Part shown: positions 50,360 to 61,600 of the stretch, in pieces
Position numbering within the stretch: position 1 is the stretch's first letter
Layout: every line of letters starts with the position of its first letter
From: Spirodela intermedia
Taxonomy: Eukaryota > Streptophyta > Magnoliopsida > Alismatales > Araceae
Assembly (NCBI GenBank): GCA_902729315.2
Contig: LR746274.1
Span: 5,049,037-5,113,036, forward strand
DNA length: 64,000 bases
Direction of reading: 5' to 3'
Program-made: the position numbers and the translations under genes
Notes under the pieces: model-generated
Told to the model about the DNA's origin: nothing
Database searches by the model: none
Seen by the model: the letters and a program-made list of their open reading frames with translations, nothing else

Positions 50360-53300
50360 GCGAAAGACTGCGTGCCCATGAAACCCAGGCATGCCCAAGA
50401 AGATTATATGGAGGAGATTGTATGGCAAATTCAGAAGTAGGGAGAGATTATGGGATGAGCTCGCTCACCTCCGGAGAAGATCGGCAGGGAGGGCCTCCAT
50501 GTCGAAGCGCCAGTGGCTCTTGTAAGCTGCCGAGCTGATCTCCATGGCGTACTTCCCAGGGCTGAAGCCAGCCTCGATGATCCCGCCGCCATTGATCAGG
50601 CTCTGGCGAGCCAGGGCATTGATTTCCATGGTGTACCGCATGTGGGGGTGGAGGAGCTTGAAGACAGGGTGCATCCCGCTCAGCTGCCTGTGGGCCGCGA
50701 TTATGTACGGCTCCATGCAAGCGTGAGTCTTCAGCCTGCACAATCACATGAACCCACCCTCTTCCTCTCAAATCCAAACACCCAAATAAATAAATGCCGA
50801 GATAGAAAAATCTGATCATTTGAATAGTTGACAAAACTCCCTGCCTATGCATGCAAATGTAGATGGTTGGTTCTACATGGTTCAGTAATGTTTACCAATC
50901 CAAGAACCCAAAACATATATGAATACGGATAGAAAATCTGATAATTTGAAGAGTTGACAAAATTCCCTGCCTGTGCATGCAAATGTAGATGGTTGGTTCC
51001 TCATGGTTTCAGTAATGTTTACCAATCCAAACACCCAAGAAATATATGAGTAAGGATAAAAAAATCTGGTCATTCGAACAGCTAACGAAATTCCATGCCT
51101 GTGCATGCAATTGTAGATGGTTGGTTCTTCATGGTTTCCGTAATGTTTACCAATCCAAACACCCAAGAAACATATGAAGAGGGATGGCAAAATCTGATCA
51201 TTTGAATAGTTGACAAAATTCCCTGCCTATGCATACAAATGTAGATGGTTGGTTCTTCATGGTTTCAGTGATGTTTACCAGTGATTGACGAGCTGATGGA
51301 CCCCGGCGTCGTTCGAGCAAACATGGGCCTTGGCCAGCCTCCAAATCCACTGCTTCGTGGCATCATGCCCGTGGGTGTAGACCTTCTTACGCCGAGGGGA
51401 GGAGGGAGTCGGCGGCAGGCTGAGCTCAATGACTATCGGCTTAAGAATACCGGCGGAGGTGTTGAAGAGGATCGTCCTGGACGCGTAGGCCTTCCTGTCT
51501 TTCAACGCGTTCATCCTCTTGATGAAAGGCAGCAGAATGTCATGGTAGTCGAGGATGAACAGCCTCTTCTCTTCGATTGCCTGGAAGAGTATTGAGAAGG
51601 GCTTTTTAGTTTTAGCTCCCCCTGAGCATCTTGAATTGGGTTTGGGCCCTCATCCGTTCTCTGACCATAATCTTAGAGACTAACACTCTGCTTTGCCAGA
51701 TGGCTAACATGTAACAAGGGCATAAGCATTATCTCCCAACACACAGGGGCGATTATTAAATTTTATTGGAGAGATATAGAGGAGCGAAAAATAAGCATGA
51801 AAAACCAGTGAGAAAGCTTGCAGAACCATCAAGAAAAGGCCGAAATATCAAAGAGCTGGGATACCAGAGGAGGGACATAAGCATTATCTATATTATACAT
51901 AGGGACACTGAACTTAAATCCAAGGGCTTTAGAGGGACCTAAAATAAACAAGGAAAACTAACAGTATAGTTTGCCTAAACCGGTTGGTGGCTAGCCTGTT
52001 ACCCTCTAAACATGGAGCTAGAACTATCATGGAAGATAAAAGAAACGCAGGAAAAATCTAACAAGAAGAACAGCCGGAGGTTGGTGCTCATCGTACCTGG
52101 TCAACAGTCATGCCATCCAGCTCATTCTCTACGATCTCCCTAGTTATTGCAGACTCGGGTGGGCCATATACATCGGGATCCAGCTTGCTCAGAATCGGGA
52201 ACCCCTGAGGAATGTGAAAAGTAATAATTGATAATTATTTTCTAGAAATTAAGGATTATATAACATTATGGATACATTTATTTCAACCAAGTTATAGATC
52301 ATGGCATACCCTCAATCTCTGGATGTTCACTGGGCTCACCCCGGCCACTGTCTGGCGGGCGAATTCGCTGTCCCTCAGCCAGCAAAACCTATCCCCTGAA
52401 GCATGCATTCATAAAGTTAGAATATTCCAGCAACAAGGTTATCATTTCTCGAAGGAGATGATTCCACGGTTCAAAAATAAAATCTGGGTCTGGCACCTAC
52501 TTGAAATTATCGAAGGTAGATCGTACTTCAGGGGTTCTTGCATGTTCATGATGTTCTTGAGGAACCCCGAGAGCCTTCCCTTGCGGGTAGACTGATCCTC
52601 CGGGGGATTCAAGCTGACCCCAACCTTGTACAGATCGTCGATCTCGGAGAAGCAGCCGAAGTGGTTGTCTGTTCTCGAAAGAACAGACGTCATGAGTGGA
52701 ATCAGGTTATGCAACAAGGCTTTGATCTTCCCGGCTGAAAATGTCGCCTCCTTCATCTCCTCAAAGGTCTCATCCCGGGGGACATAGACTGGGTTCGGCT
52801 TTTCCACCCTGCTCTCATACAAAGGATCTATTCCCCCATTATGGGAGGAAGAACACACAGGATGAGTCCAGCGAAACAAGCAATGAAAATATATCTTAAA
52901 TATGGCAATGAATAGCATATCATTGAATCCAACTAGCAGATCCATTGAAATTGTATATTTTGTAATCTGATCACGACAGATCAGATCACAATTATATATT
53001 TCCATGCCCTCAATTATGGAGTATGCATGGAAAACGAGTAGATTCAGAGAAAGATAGAACGAAAATTGGAATTAGCCTGATGGATTTAGGACTGGTTGAT
53101 TCAGAGAAAAACAGGAGGAAAATGGGAATTACGTTGATCAATTTAGTACCGGATGATCCCGAAGGAAACTGGAATTACGCTGATCAATCTAGTTGTGGAT
53201 TTAATGCAGAGGAAAATAAGAGGAAAATCGGAATTACAATGATCAATTTAGGAGTGGTTTAATTCAGAGGAAAATAAGAGGAAAATCGGAATTACAATGA

Positions 53301-54969
53301 TCAATTTAGCATTGGTTTAATTCAGAGGAAAATAAGAGGAAAATCGGAATTACAATGATCAATTTAAGTATTGGTTTAATTCAGAGGAAAATAAGAGGAA
53401 AATCGGAATTACGCTGATCTGTATTAGCATTTGGATTTAATTCAGAGGAAAATAGGATGAACTTTGGAATTACGCTAATCGATTTAGTATTGGCTTTAAT
53501 TCAGAGGAAAATAAGACGAAAATTGGGATTACGCTGACCGATTTAGTATTGGATTTAATTGAGAATAAATAAAACAGGAGGAAGTTTGGAATTATGCTGA
53601 TCGACTTAGTATAGGATTACATTCAGAGGAAAGTAGGAGCAGAGGGTGTTTACCGGACTTCATGGGTGGCCGGCCTGTGCGGCACCGCCGAGGGTAGGGC
53701 CGCTCCTTGCCCCCCAGCACCGGCCTGGTGAGATCCTCGTTCTTGTCAGGGTTGCCCAGGTCATTGTACAGCGCGTAGTCGTAGACACGCTCGTGCTTCT
53801 TCCTCTCGCCCTTCCCATTTCCACGGAGGCTGACCAGGTCGTCCTGCCGGAGATCCTTGAGGCCGTCCGGCGTCTGAGAGGGCAAGTATGCCTGCAATGC
53901 CGCACAGGGGATAAGCGATCTCTGCATCAGATATGGAAAATAAGAGACACTGGACGTCGTGGCTGGCAGGATCGGCGGCCTCAGGGTGAGAAGTTTCAGT
54001 AGCTTTGATCGGCCGATCCAGCTGATAATTTTGGTTCGCAGGCGCTTCATACTGATTGATAACTGAGGGAACCACGATTCACCGCCAGGTAGGGAAGATT
54101 AATGATTCTGACCTGATTGCTGAAGATGATTCTCCTGTTGGGATCGAGTGTCTGGGGTTGAATCCATGTGTGCGCAGGGAAGAAGATGGGGCCATCGCTG
54201 AAGCCGTGGACGACGATGTCTGTCAAGAACACCTCCTTGAAGTGGACATTGCCGACAAGGATGGCCCCCGGGCGGCCAAAATCAGCCGGCAGAGAGAAAT
54301 CGGCGGTGTATTCGATGAAGTACGGCTTCTCAGATGGCCTCGGCAACCAGCCCCCCACTGCGGTCTCCGTGCTCTTCTTCCCCGATCCAGTGGCTGAAGC
54401 AGAATCGACACTCTGTTAGATCACGAGATTCGGATGGAGAATCGAATTCGTGATTGCTAGCTCAATCTGTAGTCTCCGAGGTCTGGACTCGCAGAAACCC
54501 AAGAACAAGAGAAGTTGCAGCGTCTATGGGGGGGTTCGACGAGATGGCGACAGCAGATTGAAAAGAAAAGAGTAGATGGAGAGCAGAGCTTACCGGGATC
54601 GACTTCCTCACTGACGAGCTGGATCAGGATCCCCCGGCCAATTCCGTGGACGAAGGAGTCCCAGTGCTCCACCACCCTCTCGTTGATATTCTTCTTCATC
54701 TTCTTCCTTATAGTGACCACCGCCCTCACCTCAATCGTCTGCCGTGGAGGCGACGCCAGCTCCGGCTGCCTCCTGGAGCCCACCGTCTGCCGAGACGGAA
54801 CCGTCCCCACGCTCTTCTCATCGTTCCCGATCACCGCCACAACACTCGGAGCCGCCCCCTGCGTCCGCCTCCTCCTGCTCGATCTGCATCTCGCGAACTG
54901 CGGAGCGACCAGCGCGCCCGGCAATGTCCTCCCGTAGGATCTCAGGAACCCCGACTGGAGCGGAATCAT
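49466..54969 (-). CDS. LOX: 13-lipoxygenase, chloroplastic (type 2 LOX, about 916 aa)
   Basis: Non-haem iron dioxygenase that adds oxygen to linoleic or linolenic acid, feeding jasmonate and green-leaf-volatile synthesis in plastids. Nine exons (complement): 54594-54969, 54113-54393, 53654-53891, 52501-52827, 52310-52395, 52097-52204, 51279-51580, 50469-50735 and 49466-50231. Residues 1 to about 45 are Arg/Ser-rich, as in a transit peptide. A PLAT/LH2 domain covers about 76-210 ([32 protein letters not shown]). The catalytic domain follows. Iron ligands by family alignment are His567 and His572 (VHQLVNHW), His764 and Asn768 ([20 protein letters not shown]) and the terminal Ile916 (GIPNSISI). 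[17 protein letters not shown] and [16 protein letters not shown] favour the 13-LOX branch (inference). The first in-frame ATG after the stop at 55042 was used. Introns 3 and 7 hold minisatellites. The last exon and exon 1 are markedly GC-rich. Confidence 0.95.
50329..50360. repeat. (ATG)n trinucleotide repeat in LOX intron 8
   Basis: About ten ATG/GAT units sit inside the 237-bp intron between exons 8 and 9. The long reading frames on both strands here are by-products of this repeat and of the LOX exon. Confidence 0.85.
50764..51278. repeat. Minisatellite in LOX intron 7, about 126 bp x 4
   Basis: Four copies share ATCCAA-ACCCAA, GATAGAAAAATCTG-TCATTTGAA, CAAAATTCCCTGCCT, GCATGCAAATGTAGATGGTT and TCATGGTTTCAGTAATG. 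The final copy runs directly into the exon 7 boundary and includes the 5' splice site (TTTAC on the + strand). The other copies therefore carry GGTAAAC-like decoy donors in the transcript sense. Confidence 0.85.
53023..53640. repeat. Minisatellite in LOX intron 3, about 60 bp x 10
   Basis: About ten imperfect copies of a 55-63 bp unit (consensus features TTAATTCAGAGGAAAATAAG, GGAATTAC, CTGATC and ATTTAGTATTGG). The array fills most of the 826-nt intron and stops about 15 bp from the 5' splice site of exon 3. Middle copies are most alike, and edge copies have diverged. Confidence 0.88.
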
Positions 54970-55041
54970 CCCTGAAACAATTCCCCCCGCACCGGATCGA
55001 ACACTCTGAACTCGGCCAGCAGAAACCCCAACAAGCAACAA

Positions 55042-55379
55042 TCAAAGTAAGAGCTCTCTCTCTCTCTCTCTCTCTCTCTCTTTAGATTCCTTCCAGCGCC
55101 AGAACCAGGCGTCGGTGGCTCCACTGAGGAAGATGAGCTCCGCAGAGAGCAGGGCGTGGAAGATCAGGGGCGGAGAGGAGACTTTCGCCGGAGCCTCTTC
55201 CCCGCGAGCTCCGCTGGAGATGCCGACGAACTACAACAGAGTAGTTTGATCGGAGGGGTTTTTGGAGGGGGCCAAAAGGGAAGAAGACGATAGGAGTGCG
55301 GTGTACTTACCGCCGAGATCTTACGAGAGTCTTCGGCTAAGTAGGAATGGTCACGGTCAGACGCACGTGGGAAGTCCAT
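55042..55379 (-). other. Candidate spliced upstream ORF in the LOX leader
   Basis: An ATG at 55379 opens a 69-nt frame that ends at a strong donor (GCG|GTAAGT, exon end 55311). An acceptor (TTGTAG) gives a second exon from 55230 that stays open to a TGA at 55042, 73 bp upstream of the LOX ATG and in the same frame. The joined frame encodes about 85 residues. Its C-terminus is a Glu-Arg run read from the (GA)n microsatellite at about 55056-55080. It may be a LOX uORF, the 5' exon of a longer leader, or chance. No homology was recognised. Confidence 0.35.
55056..55082. repeat. CT microsatellite in the LOX leader
   Basis: A pure CT run (GA in the LOX transcript) about 90 bp upstream of the LOX start codon. 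Confidence 0.9.
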
Positions 55380-55646
55380 GCGATATCTGAATGTTTCTCA
55401 TGCAGAAAACTATTTCGGGGGTGATAAATAAAGTGGCATGCAAATTTTATTTTTATTTATCCCCTTTATAAAATATGGTAAAAATTATTATCCATGATCT
55501 TCCATGGGTTTTTAAAAAATAAATGGAAACTTTAATATTAATATAAAATATATACGTTTAATAATAAAATGATGTTACTATTTTTGGCTCAAAATATTTA
55601 TTTTAGTAAATACTAATTTTATTAAATTATAAGCAAGTAAGAAGGG

Positions 55647-55965
55647 TTGACACGCAAGCTCTTTCAGACATTCCGTACACGTGAGAAAAGCCGCCTGTCT
55701 ACTCATACTGGGAGAGGCGAACAAAAACCCTCTCTCTCTCTCCCCGGTTGACTGTCATCCGAAGTTCTGACCGGAAGAGCAGCCGACGTTGACCGGCGGC
55801 TGGTCCCGTTCTCCTGTGTTGGTGGATTTTTTGTCGCTACTATAAAGACGGGATGACGTCACCCTAAATAATGGAGGATTCGCTACCGTACGAAGAACTT
55901 TATTATTCGTTTATTAAGAATTGTAAAAGCACGCAATGCGGACCAGGTTGGTGGAGAAAAGTCAA
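55647..55965 (-). promoter_or_regulatory. Defence-type cis-element cluster upstream of LOX
   Basis: Within about 320 bp lie W-box cores TTGAC at 55647, 55748 and 55789, a reverse copy (GTCAA) at 55961, a G-box CACGTG at 55678-55683 and a palindromic TGACGTCA at 55854-55861. Upstream distance from the LOX ATG is about 0.7-1.0 kb. W-boxes bind WRKY, G-boxes bind bHLH/bZIP such as MYC2, and TGACG binds TGA bZIP factors (established). Regulation of LOX by them is inferred; nothing convincing was found to the right that they could instead serve. Confidence 0.45.
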
Positions 55966-56394
55966 TCACGGAAACCCCTTTCACCTCCTCATTATCGAAT
56001 CTCCATAAGCATATTTTTTAAAAATCCATATATATGTTGATATAAATTCCACGATATATTCATAATACAAAATAAGCATTCCGAATTAAACTTATTTATT
56101 TATTTTTATAAATGCACATGTAATTGCATAATCTTGTGCCAAATATGATTTTCCTGTACATTTAAAACACTTAAAATTGTAAAAAGTCCCATCAAATAGG
56201 ATATATAATTTATTCCCAAGAATATGATATAAAAATATAGAAATAAATAAATAAGAAATTGAATGATTTTGATCAGCAGCAATCATAAATGTGCCAAAGC
56301 TTTAGTGGGCACGTCCCTGATGAGATTTCACAATGTTTGGCCAAAAATCGAGTTAGAATGAAGAAATCACAATAAATGAGACCAATGGACGAGC

Positions 56395-57624
56395 TTCATA
56401 TAGGGTCTGGGCTGAAAATGGGCCAAAATAGGCCCAATAACCCAACTTCTAATAAGGTGCTTGTATAAAGAAGGGGAGGGAGGGAGGGAGAGAGAGAGAG
56501 AGAGAGGTGGAGAGTGATTAAGATTGGCAGCATCCAATGAGGTGCTTGTATAAAGTCCAAAGACTCAGTTTTTACTAAGGTGCTTGTATAAAGCCCACCC
56601 ACACTACATATGTTATATTATTGTCCATGGAGAAAATAATAATATTAAACTGAAAAGAAGGGCAGAAGCTTTATTCATACATGGGTGAGGAGGAGAGAGA
56701 AAGTGGGTTAGGCTAATAAACATATATATATATATATATCACTCCTCAAGTTGGAACGTTGAGCCTAAAACTTCTTCCGAATAAAGTTACAATCAACCTC
56801 AATATATTTTGTCAATCTATGAAAAATAAAATTTGAAACAATATGAAACACGAATTAATTGTCACATAAGAAACACAAGCTAAAGACAAAAGAGCCCAAA
56901 CTCTATAAAAAATTGTCATACTCAAATAAGCTCGCATGCAGCATTTCATATAGCCCGATATTCTGATTTAACACTCAACAATACAACCACCTGTTGCTTT
57001 TTAAACATGCTGGGCAGCTCTAACGAGTGCGCGCTGGTGTGCATACTGATATGCCGAGGCACATGGGCCGCTGCACCTAAAGACAGGCGCAGGGAGCGCG
57101 TTGTGCGGCGAAACACATGTCACGTCATCTGAAATGTACACGAAGTGCATCGTGCTCAAGGCAAGCGTGCACGAAGTGTCATTCAAAGCGCGTCATACTT
57201 GAGGCAAGCACACACAGAGTGCTCGTGTCATGTGACTATACACGAAACACTGCTGCATGCGACAGTGCACGATGGTGGCACCACGATGCCCTAGGACCGG
57301 CAAGTGGCACCAACGACGCACGGTGCTGCTGCATGCGAGGACGCATGGTGCATGCGGCTGCATACAGTGGTGGGCCGACACTTGGCGGCACTAAGTAGGA
57401 GAGCAGCGCAGTAAGGTGGCCACACACGAGGTGCCGAGGAGACAGCTACTAGAGAGTCGCCGTGGAGACGGCGGCACCGATAGAAAACCCTAGGAGGGCT
57501 CTGATATCATGTGAACAAAAAATAATAATATTAAAATAAAAAGGGCGGAAGCCGTATTTATAAGGGTGAGGAGAGAAAACGTAGGCCAAGCCCATAAACA
57601 TAAAAAGATAATATATATATATAT

Positions 57625-57672
<48 letters not shown>

Positions 57673-57810
57673 GTAACATCCAATAAGATGCTTGTATAAA
57701 GCCCAAAAACTCAGCTTCCATTAAGGTGCTTCTAGAGAGAGAGGGAGATTGTCAGCATCCAATAAGGTGCTTGTATAAAGACCAAAACTCCCCTTCTAAT
57801 ATGGTGCTTC

Positions 57811-57845
<35 letters not shown>

Positions 57846-57894
57846 GCAGCATCCAATAAGGTGCTTGTATAAAGCCCACCCACGCTACGTATGC

Positions 57895-57984
<90 letters not shown>

Positions 57985-58008
57985 CTAAGATTGGCAGCAT
58001 CCAAATAA
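56395..58008. repeat. Tandem unit with GA arrays flanking the Copia remnant
   Basis: A unit containing ATTGGCAGCATCCAATAAGG and TGCTTGTATAAAG-CCCA recurs near 56452, 56521, 57665, 57755, 57842 and 57988. The units alternate with GA microsatellites (56480-56507, 57627-57668, 57811-57842 and a run of almost 90 bp at 57896-57983). The sequence CCCACCCAC(A/G)CTAC(A/G)TATG appears on both sides of the Copia remnant, which suggests insertion into this array. Confidence 0.8.
56622..57625 (-). mobile_element. Decayed short-LTR Ty1/Copia retrotransposon
   Basis: Two related direct repeats of about 120 bp, 56622-56741 and 57510 to about 57625, begin TGT and share AATAATAATATTAAA, AAGGGC(A/G)GAAGC and GGGTGAGGA. 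Next to the right-hand copy, 57497-57509 (GGCTCTGATATCA) is the complement of a methionine-tRNA primer site of the plant Copia type with one change. Reading the minus strand from about 57003 to 56742 gives a broken RNase H-like end of pol: KKQ-VV, S-xx-EYRA, A-CEL-W and a final QLEE next to a purine tract and the left LTR, with several stops. Most of gag-pol is missing. 57010-57480 is a GC-rich insert with no recognised domain. Confidence 0.75.
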
Positions 58009-58362
58009 TAATATCACGCCACAGAATGAACTAAAACGAATCAAAGGCTGATGTAAAAAAGCTCGAATAAGTTAAGGAAATCAGAGAATAATCATTTGGC
58101 ACAACATCAGAGAAATTTATCTATAATCCCACTGAAAAGCTACCCCAAATCGATTGGGACAGCGACAAGAAAATTTCCATGAGTTTGTTTAATAGTCGGA
58201 TACTTATTTGAAAGGGCGACAGAAAGATCTCTATGCTCTACGGGAAAATCAAAGCTACTCCTGAGGACTTAAATCAAAGAGCAATTACCGACAATAAATC
58301 GGTATAAGTTGGAATAGGAAAGCAAAATCAGGCTCTTTAAGTGTCAAAATATGATGGCCTTC

Positions 58363-58576
58363 TCAAGAGAGCGCCTTCTGAACCTCGACAGTAACATCCT
58401 TGGGAGGCTTCTCAGCGTGCAGCTGGGCAACGATGCCCTTCTTCGTGTAATAATCAATTACCTGAAATATACATTATTTCAAGATAATGATAGCTTCCGA
58501 ACGTAGGCTAGCCCAAAAATATATTAATAATGTGATGAACATATTTTCAAAGTAGAAATCTGAGAGCATTACTTAA

Positions 58577-58628
<52 letters not shown>

Positions 58629-61600
58629 ACCCTGATTTCATACACCAATTTCCTACATCTTTTCTCACATCCTTACAGAGGAGGATGACTGCAGCAGGAT
58701 ATCATGTAATCGGAGAATATGAGATGTTTCTCAGTTGATTGAGAAAATTATATATGAAAAAAATTCGAAATGCCCATTTTGATGGCCAATTCTTTTAGAA
58801 CCCTCCCTGAGATCTCTCCACGCTTAAGAGGAAAATCTCAGATAACCAAAGAATTCGGGACAATTCATGCCCATTATATAAAGAATGGTACTGAGAATTG
58901 ACCATCAGCAGTATAAACTTCTCCTGGCAGATATAATAATAATACAAGTATTTTCCACTAATTGTGAAATCAATTGGTAGGCACGAAAAATCAGCAAAAT
59001 CATGCAAAATTATTCGAGCATAATCTCCCCACAAAATCCCAAAAACTTGCTATGCGATGAAAAATATGAAAAATAAAGCAAACATACAGGTTCGGTTTGT
59101 CGGTGGAAAGCTTCGAGCCTGGATTTGAGAACTGCCGCTGTGTCATCTTTTCGTTGAATCAATGGATCCCCTGAGACCTGTCATTAATGAAAGTCGAAAA
59201 GGATTTAAACGTTCATCAGAATATAATGGAAGAAATTAGGATTTTGAAGTTCTGATGGAGCCAAAACCAGCATATTGTGCCAAGGAAAAAAAATTAAAAT
59301 ACAGAGGATTAGACAAGAAAATTGCTACACCTGGAATTTTGAAGAAAAACCAGCATATCCGATGGTAGTAAGAATAGATACCGCTCATGAAACATCTTTG
59401 GTTGAAAACAAATGCCATTTAGAAATGCTCCACAAGTTCAAGAGTCGCACTCCTCATTCAACATAATAAGAAGAAAAAATTTACTCAAAAACCTTGTGAC
59501 ACATCAAATAATTGAACCACCGTTGTCATTTAGCAAACAACTAGGGCATGACAAGTTTACAGTATTTCTTGCCGAGGTAACAGCCCTAAGGCAGGTATGT
59601 GTGCGCATGACTAAGACGGCTTTAGAGAGGACCTTGACATTAGGGCTCCACAACCAAAATAGATTCCTGAGGGTATCCAAACTTCTATTCCCTCAAAAAT
59701 CAACTGTGTGACATCGTTGAGTGTAACTCAAGTGCAAACACTCTAAATAAAGAAGCAAATCTGCCCGTCCAATGGCAAATATTTAGAGATCCTCTTTCTT
59801 TTCCTTGGTATGATGGAGCAATATCTTAGAGGCTGATCTGTAGAAAGCATGAGAAATATGACTATATCAGATTCCCTAAGTTCCTGGGGCTTTTCAAATT
59901 TTCAGTAACCAAATCTGTGGCTTATAGTAACTTTTTTTGTCTATATATTTATTGACCTTAATCAGTATTTTATTTTTAAGCAACCTTAATTTTCCGAAAA
60001 TCTCCAAAGAAAGTTTTTCGGACTTCCTTCACAGAAATAATGAAGACAATCCAATACACCTCAGTTATCCACCTGGCAGTAGCAGGAGCATCAGTTTCTG
60101 CAAGAGTTCAAGTAGCAACCTTTACATCTTACATCCTAGTATCTAGCCTAGTCTTTCACACTTTTCTGTTCCACCTCTTTTAATGCATACTTATCCATGT
60201 GCTTTAAAAGGATGTCATTCTTTATGTATTAATATTAAAAATGAATGAAGATCTTTCTTCCATTTCATTCACGCAAGCACAAATTGTCACTGAAAAATCA
60301 TAATTTGAAGCCTTATTCAAAATTGTACTCCATTTAGGATAATGAAACACATGACACCGACAAAAGAATTATCAAAAGATATCACACATGGAATTTGAAA
60401 CGAATCTGTGGTCATATTGACCTAGCTTGCGTGAGTTGACTTGAAGGCAATAAAATAAGCGACTCTAGGGGGGGATGGAGAAACAATATCTTAGATCATA
60501 GACAAGCCACAAAATAGTCCAAATAGGGACTGATAATATCAACAATAAGAAGGGAAGTATTCAAAGTTCCAGGCACATGTCTACTGCAGGATCATTTCGT
60601 AGAATCAAATGACATTTCAGATCATTAAACAACAGGTTTATAACAAGCGCAATCCATTTTCAAACTCATAATTCTGATCGAAGCTGTGAGATTTCGGAAA
60701 AAAATATCATGAAATCATGTAACGCAGCAGGTTGATGAACATAATAGCCAAACTTTAAAACAAGGTCAATTGAAAATAACAGTTTTAATCCCTAGGCTCA
60801 GAAAATACAACCCTTGAGAGCTTACATCATCAATTCCAGGAACCTTTGGAGGTGCGAATTTCGAATGGTATGTTCTTCCACTAGAAGGGTGAATCCAACG
60901 ACCTGTAATTCTCTCTTCCAAGATTGCATCGTCAATTGCAAAATTCAGCACCTTGTCTATTTTGGTACCTTGTTTGTCCAACATCTCATCAAGCTGCAAA
61001 AAGTGATTCTTAGAAGAGCAGTTGTCCAAGAACATTTATCAGAGCACACGCTATTGTATTTTCAACTGCGAACCTTTTGTGCTTGAACAACAGTCCTAGG
61101 AAACCCATCAAGTATGAAGCCCTTTTGGCAGGAGGTTTTCTTCATTGCTTCATCGATTATCCCAACAACCAAGTCATCAGATACAAGTTCTCCCTAAAAG
61201 GGTTATGCAACCAATGAAACAAATCAGATTATGTCACATAAACAAATCAGATAGCAGGCCACTATTATGTCGGGGAATTTTCGGAGATCAGAACCTTATC
61301 CATGGCTTCCTTTGCCTTAATACCCAGTGGAGTTTTTGCAGAAACAGCAGCTCTCAGCATGTCACCAGTGGCCAAATGACACAAGCAATATTCGTCCTTA
61401 ATAATGGGTGATTGCGTTCCTTTTCCAGATCCAGGTGGACCTAAATGCACCACATTTCGCATGGATTCAAAATAAATGAAATAAAAATAAAATATTGACC
61501 AATTTTAAAAATGAACTGCGATCAGAGCTTTCACACAAACTTACAACTCTAGATTGGACATTAACAGATGTGTTTTCATAATTCACTCAATATTTAAAAA

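Noticed and set aside
49533-50440. Long frames overlapping the last LOX exon on both strands
   Set aside because: Shadows of a GC-rich coding exon plus an ATG repeat; the LOX frame carries the iron ligands and terminal Ile.
54969-55041. Upstream extension of LOX from 55041
   Set aside because: The codon there is TTG, directly after an in-frame TGA; the first ATG is at 54969.
55839-56008. TATAAAG followed by a 45-codon ATG frame at 55871
   Set aside because: The ATG is only about 25 bp after the TATA box, leaving no leader, and the peptide has no recognisable features.
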